Source: Amphiura filiformis (taxonomy: Eukaryota; Echinodermata; Ophiuroidea; Amphilepidida; Amphiuridae). Taken from it: a stretch of DNA of 64,000 nucleotides. How positions within the stretch are numbered: position 1 is the first letter of the stretch; every line of letters begins with the position of its first letter. The DNA is taken from assembly GCF_039555335.1 (NCBI RefSeq), contig NC_092646.1:21512258-21576257 (forward strand), given 5' to 3'. The notes beneath the pieces were generated by a model. That model saw nothing but the letters and a program-made list of their open reading frames with translations, did no database searches and was not told where the DNA came from. Below, one piece after another: positions 41,713-52,429 of this stretch. Position numbers and translations under genes: made by a program.

Positions 41713-42359
41713 AATTTATTATTTACTACCTGGATGAATGATAATCTTCACAAACGCATATATTTATCATGTTTATGCAACCAAGTGACCACCCATTTAT
41801 GATTGGCGCCAGAAGCATTGAAATTTAGGGGGTCAAGGGACGAGTATATTTTGTTCTTGTTTTACTGGGACGTTTTGTTGCCCATGAAGCGTGCGAAAAA
41901 CTCAAATTTTAGGCTATTTTTGCCCGAAATGAAGGTGGGTTTTGCTATTTGATGGTCCAGTTCGCGCAGGGCAATCATTGCTTTATTTTTTTCTCCTATT
42001 AGGATTTATAGGGGGATATCCCCAAGGAAAAAAAATAGGAGGAACGTGTACCCCCATTCTCCAACTTCGGAGTCCGCCGCCTATGATTGGAACGCTACAT
42101 GATTTTAATTGTAAAGTATATATAATAGTCAAAATACAGTGATAAACATGAAACATTATTGTAAAATGTCAACACTATAGAAGAACAAAGATATAGCAGC
42201 GTTTTAGTGATTTAAAGAGCAAACCAAAAGGAACTGACACATAGCTCATATTATAGACAATTTTAACACTACATAATATATATCTCTGAATATTGAATAA
42301 TTGTTCAAAATACAGTAAGTAATACTTTTATCTGAGATACTTTTGTTTTGGTGTGATTG

Positions 42360-42497
42360 GAACATTTGCGTTTCAAAACATTATCATGACATAACCCCCA
42401 TTTAAATGTTATTAAAACGTTTTGGCAAAACCAAAAATACGTTTATAACGCACGCTGCGCCGTTACACCGTTTTAAAAACATTTTTGTGCTTGCTGG
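42360..42497. mobile_element. CCCAGCAAACAC-end element, terminal fragment
   Basis: AATGTTATTAAAACGTTTT through TTTTTGTGCTTGCTGGG is the terminal part of the family seen intact at 45164-45832. It abuts the stop codon end of pseudogene E, so the 3' flank seen in B-D is gone here. Confidence 0.7.
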
Positions 42498-42893
42498 GTT
42501 ATGTAAGTTTGGTAATGAAGAAGCACACGTGTTCTGCTTGGAAGAACCAATCATCACCACGCTTAACAGAACATTCTTTGATACATGCTAAAACCTGCTG
42601 AAGAAGATCTTTTGGCCGGTCCCTTAATTTAATTGGGTGGGTCACAAAATCAATCGCTTGATTACGCTCTTCACTTTCCTCCTCATCAAAACAATGTGTA
42701 ATCTTGTATGAACACACATACTCATCGATGTAATATGGGAGCTGTAATTGACGCAGTGCATCGTGTACATGAGCCGAGTTCCGGTTAGGTTTTGACGGAG
42801 TCTCAGGTCGTAAGATAGGAGAATGTTTTCCACAGCTTTCCAAAACCACCGTATTCTGGAAAAAAAGAAGACATACTGCAGTTAAGCAGTATA

Positions 42894-43167
42894 CAGACTT
42901 TTTATTGTACGTACAATATTGTATGTACTGTATGTACGTTATTTAATCTATTGCCATTCTATTTCTAGTACTGTTTAAGTTCTAACGAATGTTTGATGAC
43001 GTAAAATCGATAATATATTTCTGCTAGATATTGTATGTAACATATTATCGATTTTTCGTCATCAAACATTCGTTAGAACTTAAACATTACTGGAAATAGA
43101 ATGGCAATAGATTAAATAACGTACATACAGTACATACAATATTGTACGTACAATACTCGGAGTCTGA
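42894..43167. mobile_element. Palindromic MITE in intron 2 of E
   Basis: The arms of about 120 bp pair almost perfectly (ATTGTACGTACAATATTGTA, GCCATTCTATTTCTAGTACT, CTAACGAATGTTTGATGACG with their complements) around a loop near 43020-43040. No coding capacity. Confidence 0.85.
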
Positions 43168-43169
43168 AG

Positions 43170-43963
43170 CGCGCTTTACTGTCCGTTTTCCTATACACAA
43201 TACACAGTGCTCTTTCCCATTGACGCGTGACCTCTACAAATAGCCCTACGTTAAAAGTATGGGGATATGACTAGTTAACGTCGCTGTGTGAAAAATAACC
43301 GGCCAATATTAAAAGTACTCTTCTAAAGTTCTAGAAAATATAGTTTTTAACATGTCCTAAATTTTTAGCTAATTTAGATGTTTGGAAATATTCGTACTTT
43401 GGTGTTTTAGTTAATGTTATAGGTAATAGTACATTGCCTAGTTAACGTCGCTGTGTGAAAAATAACCGGCCAATATTAAAAGTACTCTTCTAAAATTCTA
43501 GACAATATAGTTTTGTAACATGTCCTAAATTTTTAGCTAATTTAGGTGTTTGGAGAGGGTTGCACTTTTGTGTTTTAGGAAGGATATGTAAACGACAGAT
43601 AACACCAAAAATATGAAGAAATTATTTCCAAACCGTGTTAAGTCAACAATCATTATGTTGCTCATTTTCAAGAATGCTGGCTTACAAAAAGCACGCCATT
43701 GTCTCATTTCGTGAACAAAGGTACACATACCATTGTTTCCTTTCGTTTCCTTTATAATCGGTTACCCAACTGAAGCTATAATACCAGCTTTATTGCGATG
43801 TCGCACATTGAAAACAGACACTTGTGCACAACCAGAGAAGATCCGATTTAATCAGTTGAGCTGTTTCAATGAGTGTTATCTTGGTTTAATAGCTTTTAAT
43901 GGGGTTAAGTCCTGCAAAGGTCGAGATGAATTCTACTGTAGACATGACTGCATCATGAGGCGA
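43170..43963. mobile_element. ~780-bp interspersed repeat in intron 2 of E
   Basis: Opposite-orientation copy of the repeat at 21472-22255, with the same internal tandem pair of about 180 bp (each with ACGTCGCTGTGTGAAAAATA). It ends at GACATGACTGCATCATG. No coding capacity. Confidence 0.7.
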
Positions 43964-44108
43964 AGAAATGGAGGAGCAGGAAGAAGAAGAGATTGATGGA
44001 GAAGAATATGAAGAAATAAAAAAAAATCATATTACTTGCCGTTTTACTATTGTTCATCACAATACACCATGATACACTGACTGTAAATTCTGTGATTCAC
44101 TCACTTAA

Positions 44109-44597
44109 AGCCTTAATGTACGATCTTTTTTTCAGAATATACCTTTATTTTTTTCAAAACCGATTTTTTTGGCATATTTGTAATACTTACACATGTTCAA
44201 ACTTAAATCTATGAGCAAACTGTCAAATTCGCCTATTTGTAGTAAAACGGGATGATTTTCTGTTGGTCCGACATAATTATTATCATAATTTTCAGATTAT
44301 GATAATATGTCGGAACGATCGCAAATCTTAATCTCTTACGAAGCCAGTTTGGTTACGCTCCTTCCACACGTGGAGGGACCGTAACCAAACTGGCTGCGTA
44401 GGAGACTAACTCGTCGTCCTAATCCAAAAAGTGCGAGATATTTCGAGTGATAGAGGTGAAGTTTATGATGTTGTTTCTTTGCAAAGTCCCAATGTTTTTC
44501 GCGTCCAAATGTATTGGGAACTTTCACAATGATTGCATATTATATTTTGAAAGAAAAAAGCAAATCTAAAAATTTAAAAAAATCGTACATTAAGGCT
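44109..44597. mobile_element. TTAA-flanked element, AGCCTTAATGTACGAT end
   Basis: Ends AGCCTTAATGTACGAT and ATCGTACATTAAGGCT are perfect inverted repeats with TTAA outside each (44105-44108 and 44598-44601). Inside is a second, strong hairpin (AGCCAGTTTGGTTACG pairs with CGTAACCAAACTGGCT-like sequence at about 44343-44395). 489 bp, no coding capacity. Confidence 0.88.
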
Positions 44598-44799
44598 TTA
44601 AATCTCACCTCGGGCAGTGTATAAAATAGTTTAAAATAGAGCCCGTCCGCACGTCCGAGACGGGCTATTTCGTTTTCGGACGTGCTATTTTCCTAACCAC
44701 TCCGTCCAATGGACGCCCTGAAATGATGCCACTATAACAAGTAGTAGTAGTTCGTTGTGGCATACCGACCGCCGAAATACCAGGACATTTTGAAAATAT

Positions 44800-45020
44800 T
44801 GTGATATTTATCTTCCGTTTTGGCTTTTGACTGGTCTGTGATAGTGTGTACATCGGTGAATCAGCACGATCGCTGGGAGATCGAAAGAACATACTCGCCG
44901 TCACAGACTAAGAGTGCAATTAAGAGCTCTGCTGTCGCAGAACATCTCAGGAACGTTGGTCACAAATTGAACTGTCCCCAATATCAGGATTGTAACGAAA
45001 GAAAGCAAGTTCCTTTTCCT
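44800..45020 (+). mobile_element. Penelope-like element fragment
   Basis: The frame reads KSAIKSSAVAEHLRNVGHKL, a pattern typical of the GIY-YIG endonuclease region of Penelope-like elements (SAIxxHxxxxGHxI). It is preceded by EIERTYSPSQT-like sequence. A short dead fragment inside intron 2 of pseudogene E. Confidence 0.45.
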
Positions 45021-45163
45021 TAATTAACAGATAAAGAAGTCTATAACCATCAACCAGAAGAAACAAGTCTAGCTAAACAGAGACGGGGCTGGGATTTTCC
45101 CATGAATTTATAACTGTCTTCTAGAAACACCTCATAAAATCTGAAGACAGTCATTAGTCATTA

Positions 45164-45832
45164 CCCAGCAAACACAAAAACGTTTTAAAAACGTTTTTAA
45201 TAAGTTATATTTTGGCTTTTGGTTTAGGTAAAAACGTTTTAATAACATTAAAATGTCGGGTTATATAAAGGTCATGATAACGTTTTAAAACGTTTTGTTT
45301 GAAAACACACTACAACAATATTTTTTAATGTTTTCAAAATATGTTATTGTAAACTATTTTTGCAAACATTTTTGCCAAATATTGTGTCAATACTTAAATA
45401 ACATTATCTTAAAATGTTTGAACCCAGCAAACACAGAAATGTTCTTAAAATGTTTTTTTCAAAACCTTTTAATAACATTTAAATGTCGGGTTATATAAAG
45501 GTCATGAAAACGTTTGTAAAACGTTATAGAAAATATTTTGGGCAAACATTTTCCGCAAAATATTTTTCAAGCTAAAATAACATTCTGTTTAGAATGTTTT
45601 GTATCAAGTTTTCAAGAATGTTTTTGGAATGTTATTAAAACGTTTTTATACCCTTTATATAACCCGACATTTAAACGTTTTCTGTAAAATATTTTTGTTT
45701 AATGTTATTTAATGTTATGAAAACGTTTTATACTCTTAATATACCCTTTATATAACCCGACATTTAAACGTTTTCTGACAACCTTTTATAACCTTTTGCG
45801 AATGATGTCGAAAACGTTTTGTGTTTGCTGGG
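45164..45832. mobile_element. CCCAGCAAACAC-end TIR element, complete copy
   Basis: CCCAGCAAACACAAAAACG at the left and CGTTTTGTGTTTGCTGGG at the right, with TA on both sides. The body repeats AAAACGTTTT and GTCGGGTTATATAAAGG in both orientations, and an internal CCCAGCAAACACAGAAATG at 45424 looks like a second left end. The element may therefore be two related elements fused. Inverted relative to 28347-29035. Confidence 0.85.
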
Positions 45833-46810
45833 TACTGCCTGAGGATGGTAACAGTTAACAAAAAAATTAGCAAGTATGTATCATTTTCCCTTTAGTTTCC
45901 GTTGAAAGTTTTAAATGTTCTTGGTTACTTAATTAGATGTTTGTAATAGAACAGGGAACTTCTGTGGAAAGTCAAAGAGAAGTATGGGGTTGTCAGTGAG
46001 GTGATATAAATTTTCCGTTTCATCTGCAACTCACCTGCAGTAATTGTTACTAGCAGAATACCACCTGGTGCCAGCATATCATAAAGACTTTGTAGTGCTT
46101 CATTTAGGTTTCTTACAAGGTACAGAGAATGGCATGCACTTATAAAGTGGTACTTATGGCTGTTTTCTTGCTGACTTTCCACGAAGTCCTCGAACTTATG
46201 ATTTTGCCAATCGAATGTAATGTCTGATGCATGCTCCTTGATTTTAGCCTGATACTTGCTGAGTGAATCTGCACAGGGTTCCACGACGCAGGTATGCATA
46301 TTTGGGAACTTGATTTCGAACATTTATGAGTGATGCCATTGAAGATAACTTTTTTCAAAGACGCTTCAGTCATATTATTATCAAGAAAAGTTTACATGTT
46401 CAAACGTATTTTTGCAATTTTATGTTTATGTTTAAAGCAAACATGACAAACATGGATATTATGTTATAGGCAGTTTCTATTCACTAGGATCCACAACATG
46501 CTCATCTATCAGACACAGTTCTTTAACCCCAACACATTTGCACATTCATTGAATGAACTTTGACAATTTGGGTACAAAAACTCATACTCTGCAACTTGAG
46601 GTCAAATTTTGCACTATGATTGTTTATTGAGGTTATTGAACTATGCCATTAGGATGAGGTGATTGTTGTCCATAGTGATTCCTACCAAGACCATACTTGT
46701 ATGTATGTTACATTGGATGAAAGAAGTAAAATAAGCCCACGGGCCACCACAATTTTTTTACTTAAATCCAAGATGGCGGCCAAAATTCAACTGAAATCCT
46801 TAATAACGTA

Positions 46811-47076
46811 TGAGAAAGGTTTTTAACACAAGTCAACACATACATAAATGACAGCCAGTGAAACAAATTCACTGACTATCCAGGATTTGAACCTGGGACC
46901 TTCGGATCACCGGACCGATGCTCTACCAACTGAGCTAATAAGTCAGATGGAGAAGAGCAGTGATGTTATTATCTATAGGCCTTCAGTTCAATACTGGATG
47001 AGAAGATGATAGAGGGCGGGTTTTTTCACTGGCTGTCATTTATGTATGTGTTGACTTGTGTTAAAAACCTTTCTCA
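46811..47076. mobile_element. TA-flanked TIR element with an internal tRNA-like sequence
   Basis: TGAGAAAGGTTTTTAACACA and its complement mark about 50-bp inverted ends (through ACATAAATGACAGCCAGTGA) with TA on each side. Inside, at 46878-46950 on the minus strand, lies a tRNA-like sequence with good A and B boxes. Length 266 bp. It is in the space between exon 2 and the exon-1 remnant of pseudogene E. Confidence 0.75.
46878..46950 (-). tRNA. tRNA-like sequence inside a TIR element
   Basis: The A box TTAGCTCAGTTGGTAGAGC, B box GGTTCAAATCC and a perfect T stem (CCAGG/CCTGG) are kept, and five of seven acceptor pairs form. The base before the anticodon is C where U33 is expected, and one anticodon-stem pair is lost. 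It is tRNA-derived but probably not charged or decoded. Confidence 0.5.
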
Positions 47077-47479
47077 TATTTAATTTACCACATAGAGTAA
47101 ACTTTATTTCTCCGTCTTAATAACGTATGTTTACAGTTTTAGAATGTTATGAAACTTTTTTTTTACCTTCAATTATTTGCAGATATCGGTTAACATATGC
47201 GCACAACAAAAAAGGTAATACATAAAACTGAATAACCATGTGACCCAAAATGACTCAACTCGACTACAAAAATGTTGTATGTTCCTTGAAACAAAAGTGC
47301 AAAAGTGTACCTGAGTCCAAGATGTTAGGTGAGTAATAGTCAAAATTGTTTAATAACTTTATCACTCACCACTCCCACTCACAACACCTAGAACTTGCAG
47401 CGGTGTATCATTGGTTTCGTCACCTAGATTTGCGACTAGTTTCTCTACGACGTGACCAACACCACTAGACCTATACATG

Positions 47480-49555
47480 CATGTACTTGCAGCACATCAA
47501 ATTAATTATCGCGACTGAAATTTTGAAAGTCTAAAGTCTTAAGTCTATTCACCCAAAACTTAACTCATTCCCATGGCGTTTTCCATTTCGAAAAGTGCGG
47601 CGGACATACAATAGCGGATTTAGAGCAGTTATGTGTGTGTGTGTGTGGGGGGGGGGCTTAAGACAAATGAGGTGGTGTCTGAAGAGGGATGTGTTGCCGT
47701 AAAAAGTGAGAAACTTTTACAAATGAGGGCCCAATCGAAGCCATTTGGTGGACCATTTTGGCAGTACAAAGTGTGTGCAATTTTATGTAAAAGCCAAGCA
47801 TTGGTAAAATGAAGGCCCATTTGAAACCATTCACTGACCATGCTGAAAAGTTTTCTTTTTAATTGTATACAGTATTGCTTTAAATATAAAGTGCCGGGTG
47901 TCTAAAGCAGAAGTGAAAAGGTCTCGTACGTGTTTATCCATATGCAGGGGGTATCAGAGGGGGATGTTTCCCCTGAGTTTTGCAAAATGAAGGCTCGTGG
48001 ACGGTTTTGACATTATTGTGTAACATTTTAGTTTGAAAAAGCTACAAAATGTGTGTAAATGAAGACCCAATTATGCTATTCGTGGACTACATATCACTCT
48101 TACTGTTGCTGTATTAATTATTGGTTTAAACATTAAGTGTATGGGTGTCTAAAACAGGCGAAAACGGTCACTTGTTTTATACCCAAACAGGAAGGGGAGG
48201 CAGAAGAATAAGGGTTGGCAAAAAGAATTATTACAGAAAAAAGGTCGGATTTATTTTTTAATTGTAAAACAAATTTAATTATACATATATTTTTTGTTTT
48301 CATACTTATTCAACAAAAAGAAATCACCTGTTCCAGCCCCTGGGTAGGAGCGGCCTGGGTACACCACTGCTAATTTTTACACTTAGCTTTGCTTTAAGGT
48401 GCTACTACACCCCTGATAAATATTTTGACTAATTTTACATTTTTCTCAAAAAATAACTACAGAGTTTAGCCTATATTATAGGGGGGAAGAATCCAATTAC
48501 GAAATTTCAGTGATTCAAGACAAGTGGTTCATTATATACTAAGCAATGAGGTACATTCTAGCAGTACCTCTTTTCTTATCATAAATAACGTACCGCTTGT
48601 CTTGAGTTACTGAAATTCCAGTGTAGTAACTGGATTCCTTGCCCCTATAGTAGTACACATAACTTTTGTTACGTTAACAGTGTGTTTTTATTTTTTGAAT
48701 TTATCAAGGGGTGTAGTACCACCTTAAACAACAACAAAAAATGCCCCAATTTTCAAATATTTTAAATGTTACACTGGTCCACTGACACTTCAGACTCGCA
48801 ATTACAGGTAAAACATTGCATGGGTTGCTGTTGAAGTAAGCATTGAGTCAGTCTACTGACTTCGGTGACTTTCGGACCTGTTCAGTATTATTTTCAGTAT
48901 TGTTGTCAGATCATAAAACCCAAAAGTTCATAAAATTACGATTTTCCAAAGAGATTATACTCAACATGCTCAAGGAGTACCGACTCTAAATTGTCCCAAG
49001 TGTAGGGCTAACCATGTAAACGCTACACGGTAAATTCGCCATTTTGATTTGTCGCTCACTAAATATTTATCACTACATATTTAGTTATTTGCATTGTTTA
49101 TAAAAAAAAAAGAACATGATCTATTCTGATATAAATGAGATATTTGGGCAAGTTTATCAATTTGAAAAGCAGATGATGGTCGTGCTAGCAGAAAATCACT
49201 TATCATTGTAGTGAATGCAATATTCTTGTTTTCAAAATAACTTTTGAAATCACTAGTTCAAGTTGAGGTAACACCACTTTGAGCTTGGCTATAAGCCACT
49301 GTATTAATGGTGTTTATACTGAACTACAAAATACCTTGCATGATTGATCTTGACCTTGGCCTGAGGCCTTTTCATTCATCATGCAGATAGTGGTTGCATT
49401 CGACGGAAACTATTCGGATTCCCTTAATTAACAGATTTGACCATTCCGGATATAATAAAGCTTTACATACGTATATTCACGCCGGGCCAAGGGCATTTTT
49501 ATCACCATTTCTCAACACTGAATCCATATCGAGACAACAACTTCAAGAGCACGGT
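47480..49555. repeat. Segmental duplication, flank of unit 1
   Basis: From CGCGACTGAAATTTTGAAAG to GAGACAACAACTTCAAG this stretch matches 55980-60800 in the same order, allowing for several transposons present on only one side. 48770-49555 corresponds to the upstream region of gene G (59600-60800; shared TTTTCCAAAGAGATTATACT and GTTCAAGTTGAG). No HNMT exon follows at the position where G begins in unit 2. The match stops about 100 bp before G's start codon. Confidence 0.8.
48398..48723. mobile_element. Fold-back MITE, TACTACACCC-end family, copy 2
   Basis: GGTGCTACTACACCCC and GGGGTGTAGTACCACC ends with TTAA on both sides (48394-48397, 48724-48727). Body as in copy 1 at 1486-1842. It is absent from the matching place in duplication unit 2, so it inserted after the duplication or was lost there. 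Confidence 0.85.
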
Positions 49556-49779
49556 GAAGTTGGCTCGAGATTAGAGATTAGACATTCGCTATTACGTTGA
49601 ATATAACACTTTTAATCGTTTTTCTGCATCGATCAAGGGTACTGGAGTCATTTGAGACCGTTTTTGGACTTACCCAAAAATTTTGAAAGTGCAAAGTCGA
49701 CCATAGAGATTTCTAAAGTATTTTGATCTTTAGACGTTTTATTAGCTTGTGCCGAGGGACCATGACCAGCAACTTCCAG

Positions 49780-50040
49780 CCCTTTCTGACACTACAAGTT
49801 TCCTTCAGTTCTTCAACGCTGCACTCTTAGGCCGCCCCCTCGACATGCTCGAGGAACTGGTCTCAGTTTTTGTCTGATTATCGCATAAAAAGAACTAGGC
49901 TCTCGCGATGCTACCCAGCTTGACTGATGTGATGATCACGTGATTCGATTAGCCAATCAGAACCACACTTCAGTGTTCGTATAAAACTGCGTCAAATTGG
50001 CAGACCGCTGAAGAACCGTGCTGAAAACTATAGGTTAGGT
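49780..50040 (+). promoter_or_regulatory. Promoter-like block without a recognised gene
   Basis: GATCACGTGATTC (E-box), AGCCAATCAG (CCAAT/NF-Y-type, near 49952) and TATAAAA (49981) follow each other with promoter-like spacing, and the local GC content rises. No coding frame of note starts downstream on the plus strand. It could be the promoter of a non-coding transcript, a relic of a lost gene, or chance. Confidence 0.3.
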
Positions 50041-51929
50041 TAAACGGATCACTTGCAACCCCCATTCATAGTTTGTATTACAAAGAAAGACTCATTAGGA
50101 CAAGGGTTATTAATTTATTTTTCTTGATATGCACACACAATGCATAATCCATCTTTGGTTTAAGCGCAATATTGCACAAATTAGACAATAAACCTCAACT
50201 TTGCATTGATGCTGGGATGTCATCCAAAAGGTTGTGTGGTATGTACAGTTATGACATGTCCACTTTATACCTAGAGTAAAACCAAAAGAATTATCCACAA
50301 ATGATGTTTGTGAATATGCATTTGGAATTACGTTCTTTCATATAATCATGATAATCAAAGCACACTTGTGAAAGTAGTTGGTACAAGATTAGGTTTCCCA
50401 AACGTTGCGGCTTTTAACAGCGCACCTTGGTATCGAGGGGTTGAGAGCCAGAAAGCCTCAACTCACACCTGCTCCCACAAAATGAGCATAAAGTCGCTAT
50501 CATGACCATAACAAAATTCAATAGAAAACGAAAGACATTGTGGAGGAAATATCATGGAGCTATTAAAGATGGAGAGGCAATAGATTATGTAACGCATTGT
50601 TCACTTGTGCCGATTTGAAATCTGACACGCTATTCATCGAAAGGTACCTTTTGTTTGGGACAAAGGGCTTCCGCCATTAAATCAGTAAGCTGACCCGACA
50701 GTGTATTAACGCTTTACCTAGCAGGCTACTGTCAATAAGTGATCAAACGAAAGTCGCGTGAAAGCGCTTACTGGAACGAAAAGTACCTTTTGTTACCATA
50801 ACACACAAGGGTGTGATTGAGTAGCCGTAAGCACAAAAGGCACGCATTAGCCGCCGATGAACAGTTCGTTGTCACCCCACTGACTGTAGGTGCTTCATTT
50901 AAATAAATTGAATGCGCTTGCTGAATGACACATCAAGGCTGCCATGTCTGCATGTCTATAGTATACTGTATAGCTACATATACATGTAACATATAATAAG
51001 TATACCGGTATAGGCCTATATAAAAGTTGTTTCACAAATTGACATTTTATTTTATTTTAAAAAGGGGAATGTCATAAACAATGGCGTACTGAAGAGGGGG
51101 GGGGGCAGCTCTTTTGTGAGAGGTCTTGGGAGGGGATGAGGGAGGAAGAGGTGGAGGAGGGGACATGAAGAATGAGAGGGGGGCTGGAGGAAGAGAGAAA
51201 GAGGAAGAAATGGAGAGAAATAAATAAATAGAAGTAAATGAATAGAAAGGTAAGGAAAATGATAGGAATGAGAGGGGACAATAAGTATGAGGGGATGGAG
51301 AAGGGAAGGGAGATAAGAAGAGGGAGTGATACTTTAGCAAGGAAAGAATAAGTACAGATAAAGGAAAAGAAAGAAATGACAAATAAATGTAGGCCTTATA
51401 ATAATTATTATAGAAACTAAACACAGCCCCCCCCCCACATAGGCCTAACACTAACAGCACTATAGGCAGCCATTCGATGATGTCAATGCCTTTATGCGTT
51501 ACGTATTTAAAACGCCCAGTCAGATGTATTTTACACCTGCCAAGCACAAGTCACCCAATTTCGAAAATTGGACGTTGAATGTACACTCTCATGAATATTG
51601 ATTGGCAACATTTTCCAATATGTCAGCGCTCAAATCGGACACAATAGAACAATAGACCATTCAGTGCGCTGGGAAATATCATTGAAGACTCAAGCAAGGA
51701 GTCAACTTTATGCTCATTTTATGAGAGCTGGTCATAGTAAGTTACGGCTTTCTGGTTCTGAACCCCTTTGCTATAAAGATTTATATTCAAATACTGTAGA
51801 TTTCCGTCTGCAAATAAATGGGGCGCCCAATGGGAGCTTTGATATTAAAGTGCTGAAATAGCTTGAAATGTAAACCGTTTGTTTGGATAACATTATTTCA
51901 CTATTGTTAAGCAATCATGGTATACTTTT
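50041..51929. other. Intergenic stretch without a recognised gene
   Basis: No frame here gives a convincing protein. 51090-51400 is purine-rich low complexity on the plus strand (AGGAAGAGG-like). 51800-51895 resembles 5545-5635. 51598-51861 has an 87-codon open frame ending NGAPNGSFDIKVLK; part of it is shared with the dispersed repeat, so it is probably transposon debris. Confidence 0.45.
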
Positions 51930-52355
51930 TGTGATGTAACAGGATTAAATTACCATAGTGATAGGTGAAACAATTTTTGAATGTATTGCCCTGCACTAGA
52001 CATAGGCATAGATACCTGGGTCAATAATTATGTCAACAAATGTTTATTCCCTCCTCTCAACCTGCCAAAAATTGCTTGGCCCCTCTCAGCCTGCCGATAC
52101 ATCTCGGCCCATTGAACATGCAACATTTTTGGGATTCTGATATGCAAACCATAAATTATTGCACAGCCTCTTAGTGTCTTTGAAAAGAGCGGCATTGTCG
52201 GGGTATTGTATTCAATCTATGTGATTGCACACATACAAAAACATGATAGGTGTTGAGAGCAGCCTACTTATAATGCAGAGCAATGCATCCACAAATTGTT
52301 TTCACCTATCGCTTTGGTAGTTAATCCTGTTACAGACTGTTTCTACGGCGAATGA
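51930..52355. mobile_element. Diverged relative of the TACGCCGTAGAAG-end element
   Basis: GTGATGTAACAGGATTAAAT then TACCATAGTGATAGGTG at the left and CACCTATCGCTTTGGTAGTT then TTCTACGGCG at the right are inverted and follow the ends of the element at 59789-60103. The middle carries a piece like the G-rich element cores (CTGCCAAAAATTGCTTGGCC). It lies in the 3' flank of gene F. Confidence 0.55.
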
Positions 52356-52429
52356 TTGTATTCACATTAGAGCCTTTGTATAATTATTTTGAATTCCATC
52401 GCTTTTATAATTAGCAGTGTAGTAGTGCT

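Larger units (their letters stand above)
42499..47457 (-). pseudogene. HNMT-like: HNMT-like methyltransferase E, pseudogene
   Basis: Remains of all three exons are present. Exon 1 survives only as its last third (47457-47370; GHVVEKLVANLGDE), its SAM motif reads GVVSGSG where the family has GVGSG, and its donor GTGAGT is kept. Exon 2 (about 46323-46035) lacks its first 25 bp and its acceptor; intron-1 sequence (as at 55440-55545 in F) is joined directly to it. VVEPC, CHSLYLVRNLNEA and LAPGG remain. Exon 3 (42855-42499) has one extra C after TATCTTA compared with F, shifting the frame to an early TGA; beyond it the frame is again open to FFQAEHVCFFITKLT. The three lesions together make this a pseudogene. 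It is closest to F, from which it was split by the large segmental duplication. Confidence 0.85.

Noticed and set aside
50110-50298. Possible zinc-binding micro-exon (WTCHNCTYH)
   Set aside because: Cys spacing does not match RanBP2 or other finger families well, there are no convincing splice sites, and no paralog is seen.
51047-51547. 166-codon Ser/Pro/Leu-rich frame on the minus strand
   Set aside because: It reads the purine-rich low-complexity stretch; composition explains it.
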